Shown in pieces: positions 42,400-50,312 of a stretch of 64,000 nt of DNA. The first letter of the stretch is position 1. Each line of letters starts with the position of its first letter. Made by a program: the position numbers and the translations under genes. The notes under the pieces were generated by a model. The model was not told the DNA's origin, did no database searches, and worked only from the letters and a program-made list of their open reading frames with translations. The DNA lies in NCBI RefSeq assembly GCF_013149785.1, contig NZ_JABEZU010000004.1:333930-397929 (forward strand), written 5' to 3'. The stretch is from Isoptericola halotolerans. GTDB lineage: Bacteria > Actinomycetota > Actinomycetes > Actinomycetales > Cellulomonadaceae.

Positions 42400-42828
42400 A
42401 TGACCGAGCCCCAGTTCTTCGTCACCCCCGGCTACGGTGACATGCTGCGCGAAAAGCTCCACTACCAGCAGGCCGTGCGGATCGGGGACACCGTCCATCT
42501 CTCCGGCCAGGGCGGCTGGGACGACGAGTTCCGCTTCCCCGACGACCTGCGGGACGAGATCGTCCAGGCCTTCGACAACGTCGAGCGGACCCTGGCATTG
42601 GCCGGCGCCACCTGGCGTGACGTCGTCGCCGTCGACAGCTTCCACGTCCCCACGTCGACCGACGAGATCGGCGACGAGCACACGTCCGTCATGGCCGAGC
42701 AGTTCCGGCTCCGGATGGGCGAGCGCGCACCCGTGTGGACCGAGATCGGCGTCGCCGCGCTCGGCGCCGTCGGGATGCGGGTCGAGATCCGGGTCACCGC
42801 CATCGCACCGCCCACCACCGACTCCTGA
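42400..42828 (+). CDS. RidA/YjgF-family protein (Rid7-like)
   Basis: A 142-residue Rid protein, a family that hydrolyses reactive enamine or imine intermediates. The features I can see are VRIGDTVHLSGQGG near the N-terminus, FDNVERTLALAGATWRDVV in the middle and an Ile-Gly-Val strand near GERAPVWTEIGV. The Arg that marks RidA proper is not evident at its expected place near the C-terminus, so a non-RidA subfamily is likely. It is followed 25 nt later by an NmrA-like gene and is divergent from the MarR regulator. Confidence 0.87.
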   Translation: MTEPQFFVTPGYGDMLREKLHYQQAVRIGDTVHLSGQGGWDDEFRFPDDLRDEIVQAFDNVERTLALAGATWRDVVAVDSFHVPTSTDEIGDEHTSVMAEQFRLRMGERAPVWTEIGVAALGAVGMRVEIRVTAIAPPTTDS

Positions 42829-42853
42829 ACCCCTCACCGACGGAGGTCTCAAG

Positions 42854-43696
42854 ATGCGCATCCTGATCACCGGGGTCCGCGGCAAGACAGGTTCCGCGCT
42901 GGCCGACCGGCTGGCGCCGCGCGACGACGTCGAGCTCCGGGGCGGCAGCAGCGACCCCGCGCTCGTCGACCATGACGGCGTCGTCCCGGTCGAGCTCTCG
43001 TGGGACCGGCCGGACGGCTGGGCTCGCGCGAACGCCGGGGTGGATGCCGTCTTCGTCGTGGTCCCGCTCCGCGAAGACGCACCCGGCCTCGTCGCGTCCT
43101 TCCTGGCAACCACCCCGGCCTCGGCCCATGTCGTGCTGCTCTCCGAGCGCGACCCCGAGCACTCAGGGTCGCAGGGCTGGTCGGCGACGGTGGAGCGTGC
43201 CGTGCGCGAGAGCGGACGGTCGTGGACCATGCTGCGGCCAGGATGGTTCATGCAGGTCCTCACGGACCCACGCTTCGTCGGTGACGAGATCGCCGACGGC
43301 CGGTTCCCCTTCCCGCACGCGGACGCCCGCATGGCGTGGATCGACACGCGTGACATCGCCGAGGTCGCCGAGCTTGCGCTGACCGACCGCGAGCACGCAG
43401 GCCAGACCTACGAGCTGTCCGGCCCGGAAGCCGTACCGCCCGCCCGGACGGCGGCGCTCCTCTCGGCCGCGCTGGGCCGGGACGTCGACTACACCGAGCT
43501 CGGGACCGAGGAGTCCCTGGAGGGCCTGAGCGGGTTCGAGCGGGACCTGACCGCCCTGACCTACGAACGGGTGCGTGCCGGGGACTTCGCCGTCGTCACG
43601 GACGCCGTGTCCCACCTGACCAGGCGACCGGCACGCTCCCTGGAACGGTTCGTCGCGGACGCCGCAGCCGCAGGCGCCTGGTCGAGGACGCCCTGA
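42854..43696 (+). CDS. NmrA-like NAD(P)-binding protein
   Basis: A 280-residue atypical short-chain dehydrogenase-like protein of the NmrA/ergot-alkaloid-type group. The Rossmann start is MRILITGVRGKTGSALADRL, followed by VDAVFVVVPL and a substrate region with MLRPGWFMQ and WIDTRDIAEVAELAL. CGGAGG lies 8 nt before the ATG. Such proteins reduce small substrates or act as redox sensors. With the RidA protein it forms a small MarR-controlled unit of unknown purpose, perhaps detoxification. Confidence 0.87.
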   Translation: MRILITGVRGKTGSALADRLAPRDDVELRGGSSDPALVDHDGVVPVELSWDRPDGWARANAGVDAVFVVVPLREDAPGLVASFLATTPASAHVVLLSERDPEHSGSQGWSATVERAVRESGRSWTMLRPGWFMQVLTDPRFVGDEIADGRFPFPHADARMAWIDTRDIAEVAELALTDREHAGQTYELSGPEAVPPARTAALLSAALGRDVDYTELGTEESLEGLSGFERDLTALTYERVRAGDFAVVTDAVSHLTRRPARSLERFVADAAAAGAWSRTP

Positions 43697-43717
43697 GGCA
43701 CCTCTGATCCCTGGTCC

Positions 43718-44089
43718 TCAGACGTCAGCCAGCAGCGCTCTCAGGATCTCGGCGTGCCGGCGCAGGAACCCACGCTCGTCGAGCCGCTTGCGGCGCAGCC
43801 AGCCGGAGACCTCGCTGTTGAGCTTGCTCGCGTTGCACGACCGGCACGCCGGGACGACGTTCGTCAACGTGTAGCGCCCGCCGCGGGAGATCGGCAGGAC
43901 GCAGTCCTTCTGGAGGGCCGTCCCGCTCCCACCGCAGTAGGCGCAGCCGCCCCACGCCGAGACGAGAGCGGCCCACTGCGCCGCGCTGAGGTCGTTCTCG
44001 ACCCGACCGAGCCGCCGTTGCCGACGTTTGGCGTAGCGAGCACGCGTCGCGGCCGAGGCGCCGCTGGGGAACCTTCGCCGGCCGCTCAC
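43718..44089 (-). CDS. HNH endonuclease-family protein
   Basis: This 123-residue protein has the HNH fold markers: CAYCGG and CRSCN as the two zinc-binding CxxC pairs, with the central DCVLPISRGG (His replaced by an LP turn) and LTNVVPAC between them. The usual DHxxP is here DCVLP, so the first catalytic His is missing or displaced. It may bind DNA without cleaving well. It starts with GTG and has no strong ribosome site. There is no restriction or phage partner nearby. Confidence 0.75.
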   Translation of the reverse strand: MSGRRRFPSGASAATRARYAKRRQRRLGRVENDLSAAQWAALVSAWGGCAYCGGSGTALQKDCVLPISRGGRYTLTNVVPACRSCNASKLNSEVSGWLRRKRLDERGFLRRHAEILRALLADV

Positions 44090-44197
44090 AGGACGACGCT
44101 ACCCCGACGACCGCTCCCAGCTCTCGCACCCGCCGGGGCTGTCTCTGCGCAAGCTCATGCCCGCCCCATCGCGCGCCGAGCATGCCCTGACCACCGT

Positions 44198-44253
44198 CGA
44201 ACATGCCCTCAGCGCCCGTCCGTCCAACCAGACGGGCCCCCATGGCATGTTCG
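44198..44253. repeat. Nested inverted repeat in the HNH/tRNA-Leu gap
   Basis: The outer arms CGAACATGCC (44198-44207) and GGCATGTTCG (44244-44253) are perfect complements. Inside them CCCGTC (44215-44220) pairs with GACGGG (44231-44236). The 247-nt gap between the HNH gene and tRNA-Leu (44090-44336) holds this, the tRNA terminator and no gene that I can see. Confidence 0.55.
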
Positions 44254-44292
44254 GCCACCACGACGGGGCTGGTGACGGCTTCCGGGGACGAC

Positions 44293-44327
44293 GAAGCCCC
44301 CGACCGGATGAACCGGTCGGGGGCTTC
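44293..44327 (-). terminator. Hairpin terminator downstream of tRNA-Leu
   Basis: A perfect 15-bp stem, GAAGCCCCCGACCGG paired with CCGGTCGGGGGCTTC, closes a five-base loop (ATGAA). It lies 9 nt beyond the 3' end of the leftward tRNA-Leu. No long T-tract follows, as is common in high-GC actinobacteria. Confidence 0.8.
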
Positions 44328-44336
44328 GCAACCACG

Positions 44337-44420
44337 TGCGCGAGGGGGGAGTTGAACCCCCACGCCCTTTCGGGCACACGGACCTGAACCGTGCGCGTCT
44401 GCCTATTCCGCCACTCGCGC
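44337..44420 (-). tRNA. tRNA-Leu (CAG)
   Basis: The 84-nt cloverleaf reads from GCGCGAG at 44420 to CTCGCGC and discriminator A at 44337. The anticodon loop TTCAGGT sits on the stem CACGG/CCGTG, giving anticodon CAG. A long variable arm (TGCCCGAAAGGGCGT) marks it as a class II tRNA. The T arm contains GGTTCAA. CCA is not encoded. TAATCT on the coding strand (44436-44431) is a possible -10 element 11 nt upstream. Confidence 0.96.
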
Positions 44421-44696
44421 GTGCCGTTGGAGATTAGCACGCACCGGCCCTCGGATCCCAACCCGATCCGCCCCGGACGGCAGGGACCTGCGTCACACCG
44501 CGTACCGGCTCGACCCGCCGTCAGGGGCCCCGACGTGCCGTCACCTGCGCACCGTGACACGGTCGTGACCTCGGCACGCGGGTCTACCCGAGGGATTCGC
44601 ACGAAATCCACAGGTTTCCGGGCGCGGGTGGTGCGCCCCTGCCTACGATCTGGATAGTCTGCCCGCGACAGGCACGGGCGGACGAGGGGAGGTGGC

Positions 44697-45416
44697 ATGG
44701 GAGCGCTGGACCGCTTCGAGAAGAGCGTCGAACGGCTGATGAACAACGCGTTCGCCAAGGTCGGGCGCGGCGGCGAGGTCAAGGCGGTGGAGCTGGCGAG
44801 CAGGCTGCGTCGCGAGATCGACGACCGTGCCGCCGTCGTCGGCCACGACCGGACGGTCGCGCCGAACGAGTTCACCATCGAGCTGAGCCCGAACGACTTC
44901 GGTCAGGTGCAGTCGTGGGGCGCGGAGACGCTCGCGGACGAGCTCGCGACCAACCTCACCGAGTACGCGGCCTCGCAGCACTACGCGTTCGTCGGTCCGG
45001 TGAGCGTGACGTTCGAGGAGCACCAGGAGCTCTCGGGCGGCCGGTTCCAGCTGCGTTCGGCCACGGTGCGCGGCAACGTCGCGCCCGCGACGAACCCGGC
45101 GCCGAGCACCCGCCACCCCCTCATCGACATCGACGGGCAGCGCTACCTCCTGACCGGCCCCGTGACGGTCATCGGCCGTGACGCCGAGGCCGACATCGTC
45201 GTCGACGACCCGGGCGTCTCGCGCCGCCACCTGGAGATCCGCGTCGCGCCCGAGGGCGTCGTCGCGACGGACCTCGGGTCCACCAACGGCCTGTTCGTCG
45301 AGGGTCACCAGGTCCCGGCCGCGACTCTCCTGGACGGCAACACCATGACCATCGGTCGTACCCGGATCATGTTCTGGACCGGCACGTCGGCCGGCCGCCC
45401 CAACGAGGACTGGTGA
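44697..45416 (+). CDS. fhaA: FhaA: DUF3662 and FHA domain protein
   Basis: This 239-residue protein has an N-terminal DUF3662 domain (MGALDRFEKSVERLMNNAF; residues about 1-125) and a C-terminal FHA domain (about 150-230) with IGRDAEADIVV, SRRHLEI and LGSTNGLFVEG, the phosphothreonine-binding loops. In mycobacteria FhaA binds phosphorylated partners of PknA/PknB and regulates cell wall synthesis. GGGAGGTGGC precedes the ATG. It is the first gene of an operon running to pknB. The 276 nt upstream of it, back to tRNA-Leu, contain no gene that I can see and presumably hold the operon promoter. Confidence 0.96.
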   Translation: MGALDRFEKSVERLMNNAFAKVGRGGEVKAVELASRLRREIDDRAAVVGHDRTVAPNEFTIELSPNDFGQVQSWGAETLADELATNLTEYAASQHYAFVGPVSVTFEEHQELSGGRFQLRSATVRGNVAPATNPAPSTRHPLIDIDGQRYLLTGPVTVIGRDAEADIVVDDPGVSRRHLEIRVAPEGVVATDLGSTNGLFVEGHQVPAATLLDGNTMTIGRTRIMFWTGTSAGRPNEDW

Positions 45417-45426
45417 TCGACCGAGG

Positions 45427-45915
45427 ATGAGCGAGCTGACGTTCACCCTGCTGCGGCTGGGATACCTGGTGCTGCTCTGGGTGTTCGTGCTCTCGGCGGT
45501 CGCGGTCCTGCGCCGCGACCTCGCCCTGCGTTCCCCTCGCTCGCGCAAGCGGTCCGACGACGGCGGCACACCTGCCGCTGCACCGGCGGCGGCCGGGAGC
45601 GGCTCGCCCGCACCGCGCAGCTCCGGTCCGTCCCGGCTGGTGGTCACCACCGGCCCGCTGGCCGGTACGACGCTGCCGCTGTCCACGTCGTCGATCCTCA
45701 TCGGCCGCGCCCCGAGCTGCACCCTGGTCCTCGACGACGACTACTCGTCGTCCCGCCACGCCCGCATCTTCCCGCAGGGGGACCAGTGGTACGTCGAGGA
45801 CCTCGGCTCGACGAACGGCACCTTCATCGGCGACCAGCAGGTCACCTCCCCGATCCACCTCGCACCGGGGGTCGGCGTGCAGATCGGCCGATCCGTCGTC
45901 GAGCTGCAGGGGTGA
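45427..45915 (+). CDS. fhaB: FhaB/FipA: membrane-anchored FHA domain protein
   Basis: A 162-residue protein with one N-terminal transmembrane helix (LRLGYLVLLWVFVLSAVAVL), a short Arg/Ser/Pro linker and a C-terminal FHA domain (IGRAPSCTLVLDDD, SSRHARI, LGSTNGTFIG). In the M. tuberculosis pathway the homologue (FipA) is phosphorylated by PknA and links PknB signalling to cell division. It lies 10 nt after fhaA and 7 nt before pstP. Confidence 0.95.
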   Translation: MSELTFTLLRLGYLVLLWVFVLSAVAVLRRDLALRSPRSRKRSDDGGTPAAAPAAAGSGSPAPRSSGPSRLVVTTGPLAGTTLPLSTSSILIGRAPSCTLVLDDDYSSSRHARIFPQGDQWYVEDLGSTNGTFIGDQQVTSPIHLAPGVGVQIGRSVVELQG

Positions 45916-45922
45916 CGCCCAC

Positions 45923-47263
45923 GTGACCCTCGCCCTGAGGTACGCCGCGCGGTCCGACGTCGGGCTGGTGCGGCAGAACAACCAGGACTCCGCGTACGCG
46001 GGACCCAACCTCCTGGTGGTCGCGGACGGCATGGGCGGTCACGCGGGCGGCGACATCGCCTCCAGCCTCGCGATCGCCGCCCTGGCCCCGCTCGACCGCT
46101 CCGAGCACGGCCCGCAGGAGGCGCTGGCCGACCTGGAGCGGACCGTCGAGCAGGCCCGCCAGGACCTGGTGCACGCCTCCGAGGTCGACCCGGACCTCGC
46201 CGGGATGGGAACCACCGTCACCGCGCTGCTCCGCTCCGGCAACACCCTCGCGATGGCGCACCTGGGCGACTCGCGCGCCTACCTGCTGCGTGACGGCGTG
46301 CTCAACCAGGTGACGGTGGACCACACGTTCGTCCAGCACCTGGTCGACACCGGTCGCATCTCCCCGGACGAGGCCGAGACCCACCCGCAGCGCAACGTCG
46401 TCATGCGCGTCCTGGGGGACTTCGACGTCGATCTCACCCCGGACATGTCGGTGCGGGAGGCGCACCCGGGGGACCGCTGGCTGCTGTGCTCCGACGGCCT
46501 GTCGGGTTTCGTGCCCGTCGAGCAGCTCGCCGAGGTCCTCACCGAGTGCGAGTCTCCCGAGGAGGCCGCGGACCTGCTGCTCACGCTCGCGATGACGGCC
46601 GGCAGCACCGACAACATCACCGTCGTCGTCGCCGACGTCGTCGACCCGGACGAGGTCGGCACGACGGCGCCGACGACCTCGACGCAGGTCGTGGGCGCTG
46701 CCGCCGGTGAGATGTCCCCCGAGCTCGCCCGCCCGGCGCCGGACGCCCCCGCCGGCAGCGGCGAGGCGGGCGACGAGGACGACGAGGACGACGAGGAGCA
46801 GGACGAGGACGACGCCGGCCGGCGCCGCAAGCGGCCGTGGGTCGGCGTGCTCGTCACTCTCGTGGTCCTGGCAGGCCTCGGCTACGGCGGCTGGTGGGTC
46901 TACGGCTGGACGCAGGAGCAGTACTACGTCGGGGTCGCGGACGGCCAGGTCGCCGTGTACCAGGGCATCCCGCAGAGCGCGGGCCCGTTCGAGCTCTCGC
47001 AGCCCGTCGAGCTGACCGGCACGTCGGTCGACGAGCTCCCCGCCTACTGGAGCGAGCGCCTGGACGGCACGATCCGTGCGTCCTCGCAGGCTGACGCCCG
47101 GGAGCGCGCCGACCGCCTCATCGACGAGGCGCTTCCCTCACCCACACTCACGCCCGAACCCAGCGCCACAGCGTCCCCGTCCGCCACCCCGTCGCCGAGC
47201 CCGGCCACCGACTCCGACCCCGAGGCCGGGCCCGACTCCGCGGACGAGGAGGCCGAGGCGTGA
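45923..47263 (+). CDS. pstP: PstP: PP2C-family Ser/Thr phosphatase
   Basis: A 446-residue membrane phosphatase opposing PknA and PknB. The PP2C domain (residues 1 to about 240) has VRQNNQDSAY, VVADGMGGHAGGD, HLGDSRAYLLRDG, SDGLSGFV and DNITVVVADV, which contain the metal-binding Asp residues. An acidic run of about 20 Asp/Glu residues and RRRKR precede a transmembrane helix near residue 310. A C-terminal extracytoplasmic domain ends in a Pro/Ser/Thr tail. The GTG start is 7 nt after fhaB, and the stop overlaps rodA by GTGA. Confidence 0.96.
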   Translation: MTLALRYAARSDVGLVRQNNQDSAYAGPNLLVVADGMGGHAGGDIASSLAIAALAPLDRSEHGPQEALADLERTVEQARQDLVHASEVDPDLAGMGTTVTALLRSGNTLAMAHLGDSRAYLLRDGVLNQVTVDHTFVQHLVDTGRISPDEAETHPQRNVVMRVLGDFDVDLTPDMSVREAHPGDRWLLCSDGLSGFVPVEQLAEVLTECESPEEAADLLLTLAMTAGSTDNITVVVADVVDPDEVGTTAPTTSTQVVGAAAGEMSPELARPAPDAPAGSGEAGDEDDEDDEEQDEDDAGRRRKRPWVGVLVTLVVLAGLGYGGWWVYGWTQEQYYVGVADGQVAVYQGIPQSAGPFELSQPVELTGTSVDELPAYWSERLDGTIRASSQADARERADRLIDEALPSPTLTPEPSATASPSATPSPSPATDSDPEAGPDSADEEAEA

Positions 47264-48852
47264 CGTCCGAGACCTCCACGGTGCAGCCTCGCCAGCGCCG
47301 TCCGCTGCGGCTCGCCGAGGTGTTCCTGCTGATCCTGGCGCTGGCCGGCGGCGTCGGCGGCTTCGCGATGGTCGGCCTGTCGATCCGCGGCGAGCTGCCC
47401 GACCAGTTCTGGTTCCGCAGCATGCTGCTCGGTCTGACGGCGCTGGTCGCCCACATCGTGCTGCGGCTGCGTGCCCCGTGGGCCGACCAGGTGATCCTGC
47501 CCGCGGTCGTGCTCCTCAACGGCATCGGTCTGTCGATGATCTGGCGGCTCGAGATCTCGGGATCCGTCGGCATGGCTCCCGCCAACGCCGCCGGCAACAT
47601 GCAAGCCACGCTCCTGGGGGCGATCATCGCCTTCGCCCTGCTGTGGATCCTCAAGGACCACCGCTGGCTGCGCCGGTACACGTACACGGCGATGGTCGTG
47701 GGTCTGGTGATGATCGCCCTGCCGCTGATCCCCGGCGTCGGCCAGGAGATCAACGGTGCGCGCATCTGGGTCACCATCGGCGGCTCCTCCCTGCAGCCCG
47801 CCGAGTTCGCGAAGATCGCCTTCGCCGTCTTCTTCGCCGGCTACCTGGTGACGAACCGGGACACCCTGGCCCTGGCCGGGCCGAAGATCCTCGGGCTGCA
47901 CCTCCCCCGGCTGCGCGACCTCGGTCCCATCCTGCTGGTCTGGGCGGCCTCCCTCGCCGTCCTCGTCCTGCAGCGTGACCTCGGGACGTCGCTGCTGTTC
48001 TTCGGGTTGTTCGTGGCGATGCTCTACCAGGCGACGGCTCGGTCGAGCTGGATGGTGCTGGGCCTGACGCTCTTCGCCGCGGGCGCGCTCGCCGCGGCCC
48101 GGGCGTTCCCGCACGTCGGTGCTCGGATCGACGTCTGGCTGCACCCGTTCGAACCGGCGCAGTACGACAGGGATCCCGGGGGGTCCTACCAGATCGTCCA
48201 GGGCCAGTTCTCGATGGCGAACGGTGGCCTGTTCGGCACAGGCTGGGGCGAGGGACGCCCGTTCCAGATCCCCTACGCCTTCTCGGACTTCATCTACGCG
48301 TCCATCGGCGAGGAGCTCGGCCTCACGGGGCTCGCCGCCATCCTGCTGACGTACCTGCTGATCGTGCAGCGTGGCCTCAAGTCGGCCCTCTCGGTGCGCG
48401 ACGGCTTCGGCAAGCTGCTCGCCTGCGGTCTCGCGTTCGTCATGGCGCTGCAGGTGTTCGTGGTGGTCGGCGGCATCACGAGGGTCATCCCGTTGACGGG
48501 TCTGACGCTGCCGTTCATGGCGCAGGGCGGTTCCTCGCTGCTCGCGAACTGGCTCGTGATCGCTCTGCTGCTCCGGATATCCGACAGTGCTCGCCGCCCG
48601 TCCGACCTGCCCGTCCGGGGTCAGGTGTCGGCGGCACCGGCCGCGCCGGAGCCCGAACCGATCCTCGTGGGTTCGCCCGGGGCCGACGGCGGCACACCGG
48701 CGGACGGCACCCCTGCGGCCGGCAGCAACCTGCCGAGACGACGGATCGCCGACCGCGCGCCCACCGACGCCGCCGGCAGCACCGGCACCGCACAGACCGA
48801 GCACATCGGCACCGACGACCCCCCGCCGTACCGAGGAGGTGAGAGCACGTGA
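47260..48852 (+). CDS. rodA: RodA/FtsW-family peptidoglycan glycosyltransferase
   Basis: A 530-residue SEDS protein with about ten membrane spans that polymerises lipid II together with a class B PBP. Family signatures are visible at WILKDH, GARIWVTIGGSSLQPAEFAK, LQRDLGTSLLFFGLF and the C-terminal GLTLPFMAQGGSSLLANW. The cytoplasmic tail (about 85 residues) is Ala/Pro-rich. Start and stop both overlap their neighbours (GTGA), so RodA and PbpA are made in step. Confidence 0.95.
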   Translation: MTSETSTVQPRQRRPLRLAEVFLLILALAGGVGGFAMVGLSIRGELPDQFWFRSMLLGLTALVAHIVLRLRAPWADQVILPAVVLLNGIGLSMIWRLEISGSVGMAPANAAGNMQATLLGAIIAFALLWILKDHRWLRRYTYTAMVVGLVMIALPLIPGVGQEINGARIWVTIGGSSLQPAEFAKIAFAVFFAGYLVTNRDTLALAGPKILGLHLPRLRDLGPILLVWAASLAVLVLQRDLGTSLLFFGLFVAMLYQATARSSWMVLGLTLFAAGALAAARAFPHVGARIDVWLHPFEPAQYDRDPGGSYQIVQGQFSMANGGLFGTGWGEGRPFQIPYAFSDFIYASIGEELGLTGLAAILLTYLLIVQRGLKSALSVRDGFGKLLACGLAFVMALQVFVVVGGITRVIPLTGLTLPFMAQGGSSLLANWLVIALLLRISDSARRPSDLPVRGQVSAAPAAPEPEPILVGSPGADGGTPADGTPAAGSNLPRRRIADRAPTDAAGSTGTAQTEHIGTDDPPPYRGGEST

Positions 48853-50312
48853 ACACGACCACCCGCCGGCTGGCGAGCATCGTCATGGTCATGTTCCTCA
48901 CGCTCCTCGTCTCCACGACGTGGATCCAGTTCTTCGCAGCCGACAGGCTCAACAGCGACCCCCGCAACGCGCGGGCGCTGTACGCGCAGTTCGGGACCGA
49001 CCGCGGGCCGATCGTCGTCGACGGCGAGGCCGTGGCGAGCTCCGTGCCCAGCGACGACGAGTGGAACTACCAGCGCGAGTACGAGCGCGGCCGCCTCTAC
49101 GCCCCGCTGACCGGGTACTACTCGCTCGTGAGCGGGACGTCCGGGATCGAACGGGCGGAGAACGACTTCCTCGCGGGCTCGGCCGACGCGCTGTGGGTCG
49201 AGCGCGTGCAGAACCTGCTCACCGGCTCGGACCCGCAGGGTTCCGCGGTGGAGCTGACGGTCGACGCGGCCGCCCAGGAGGCGGCGTGGGACGCCCTGGG
49301 TGACCAGCGGGGCGCCGTCGTCGCGCTGGAGCCGTCCACCGGCAAGATCCTCGCGATGGTCTCGAAGCCGACGTTCAACCCGAACGACCTCGCCACCCAC
49401 AACACGGGCGAGGCGAACGAGGCCTACCTGAACCTGCTGAACGACGAGAACCAGCCGCTGCTGAGCCGGGCCACGGCCACCACCCAGCCGCCCGGGTCGA
49501 CGTTCAAGCTGATCACGGCCGCGGCGGCCCTGGAGAGCGGGGACTACGCGCCGGACACCGTCGTCGACGCTCCGTCGACCTACACCCTGACCGGCACGAG
49601 GACGGACGTGGGCAACTTCGGCGGCACGTCGTGCGCGTCGTCGGGCCAGATGACGCTCGCCGACGCGATGCGCATCTCCTGCAACACCGCGTTCCTCGAC
49701 CTCGGTGGCGACCTCGGTGCGGAGGCGATGAACGAGCAGGCGGAGAAGTTCGGCTTCGGCTCCGGCTACGACGTCCCCTTCTCCACCGCCGCCAGCCAGT
49801 ACGACCCCGACCCGGACGAGATGTCCACCGCCCAGGTCGAGCTGTCCGGCATCGGTCAGGGCAGCGTGACGTCGACGCCGCTGCAGGTGGCGATGGTCTC
49901 CGCCGCGATCGCGAACGGGGGCGAGGTGATGGCGCCGTACTCCGTCGACACCATCCGCGACGCCGAGCTGCAGGTGGTCTCCGAGACGCGTCCCTCCAGC
50001 AACGGCCGCGCGATCTCCGAGGAGACGGCGTCCCAGCTCACGGACATGATGGTCAGCGTCGTGGAGGACGGCTCCGGCACCACCGCGCAGATCCCCGGGG
50101 TCACCGTGGCGGGCAAGACGGGCACGGCGCAGCACGGCGACAACTCCGCCCCTCCGCACGTGTGGTTCACCGGCTTCGCGCCGGCGGACGACCCGCAGGT
50201 GGCCGTCGCGGTGCTGGTGGAGGAGGGCGGGACCCTGGGAGGCTCGGCCACGGGCGGCCGGGTCGCGGCTCCCATCGCGAAGGCGGTCATCGAGGCGGTG
50301 CTGAACGGATGA
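48849..50312 (+). CDS. pbpA: PbpA: class B penicillin-binding protein
   Basis: A 487-residue transpeptidase with one N-terminal membrane anchor. Active-site motifs are STFK (about residue 217, in QPPGSTFKLITA), SCN in MRISCNTAF, and KTG in VAGKTGTAQHGD. It crosslinks septal or lateral peptidoglycan with RodA; the M. tuberculosis PbpA is a PknB substrate. Its GTG overlaps the rodA stop and its TGA overlaps the pknA ATG. Confidence 0.95.
   Translation: MNTTTRRLASIVMVMFLTLLVSTTWIQFFAADRLNSDPRNARALYAQFGTDRGPIVVDGEAVASSVPSDDEWNYQREYERGRLYAPLTGYYSLVSGTSGIERAENDFLAGSADALWVERVQNLLTGSDPQGSAVELTVDAAAQEAAWDALGDQRGAVVALEPSTGKILAMVSKPTFNPNDLATHNTGEANEAYLNLLNDENQPLLSRATATTQPPGSTFKLITAAAALESGDYAPDTVVDAPSTYTLTGTRTDVGNFGGTSCASSGQMTLADAMRISCNTAFLDLGGDLGAEAMNEQAEKFGFGSGYDVPFSTAASQYDPDPDEMSTAQVELSGIGQGSVTSTPLQVAMVSAAIANGGEVMAPYSVDTIRDAELQVVSETRPSSNGRAISEETASQLTDMMVSVVEDGSGTTAQIPGVTVAGKTGTAQHGDNSAPPHVWFTGFAPADDPQVAVAVLVEEGGTLGGSATGGRVAAPIAKAVIEAVLNG

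Noticed and set aside
44337-44420. tRNA-Leu as an integration site for a mobile element
   Set aside because: There is no integrase, no repeated 3' tRNA fragment and no phage or plasmid gene within reach.
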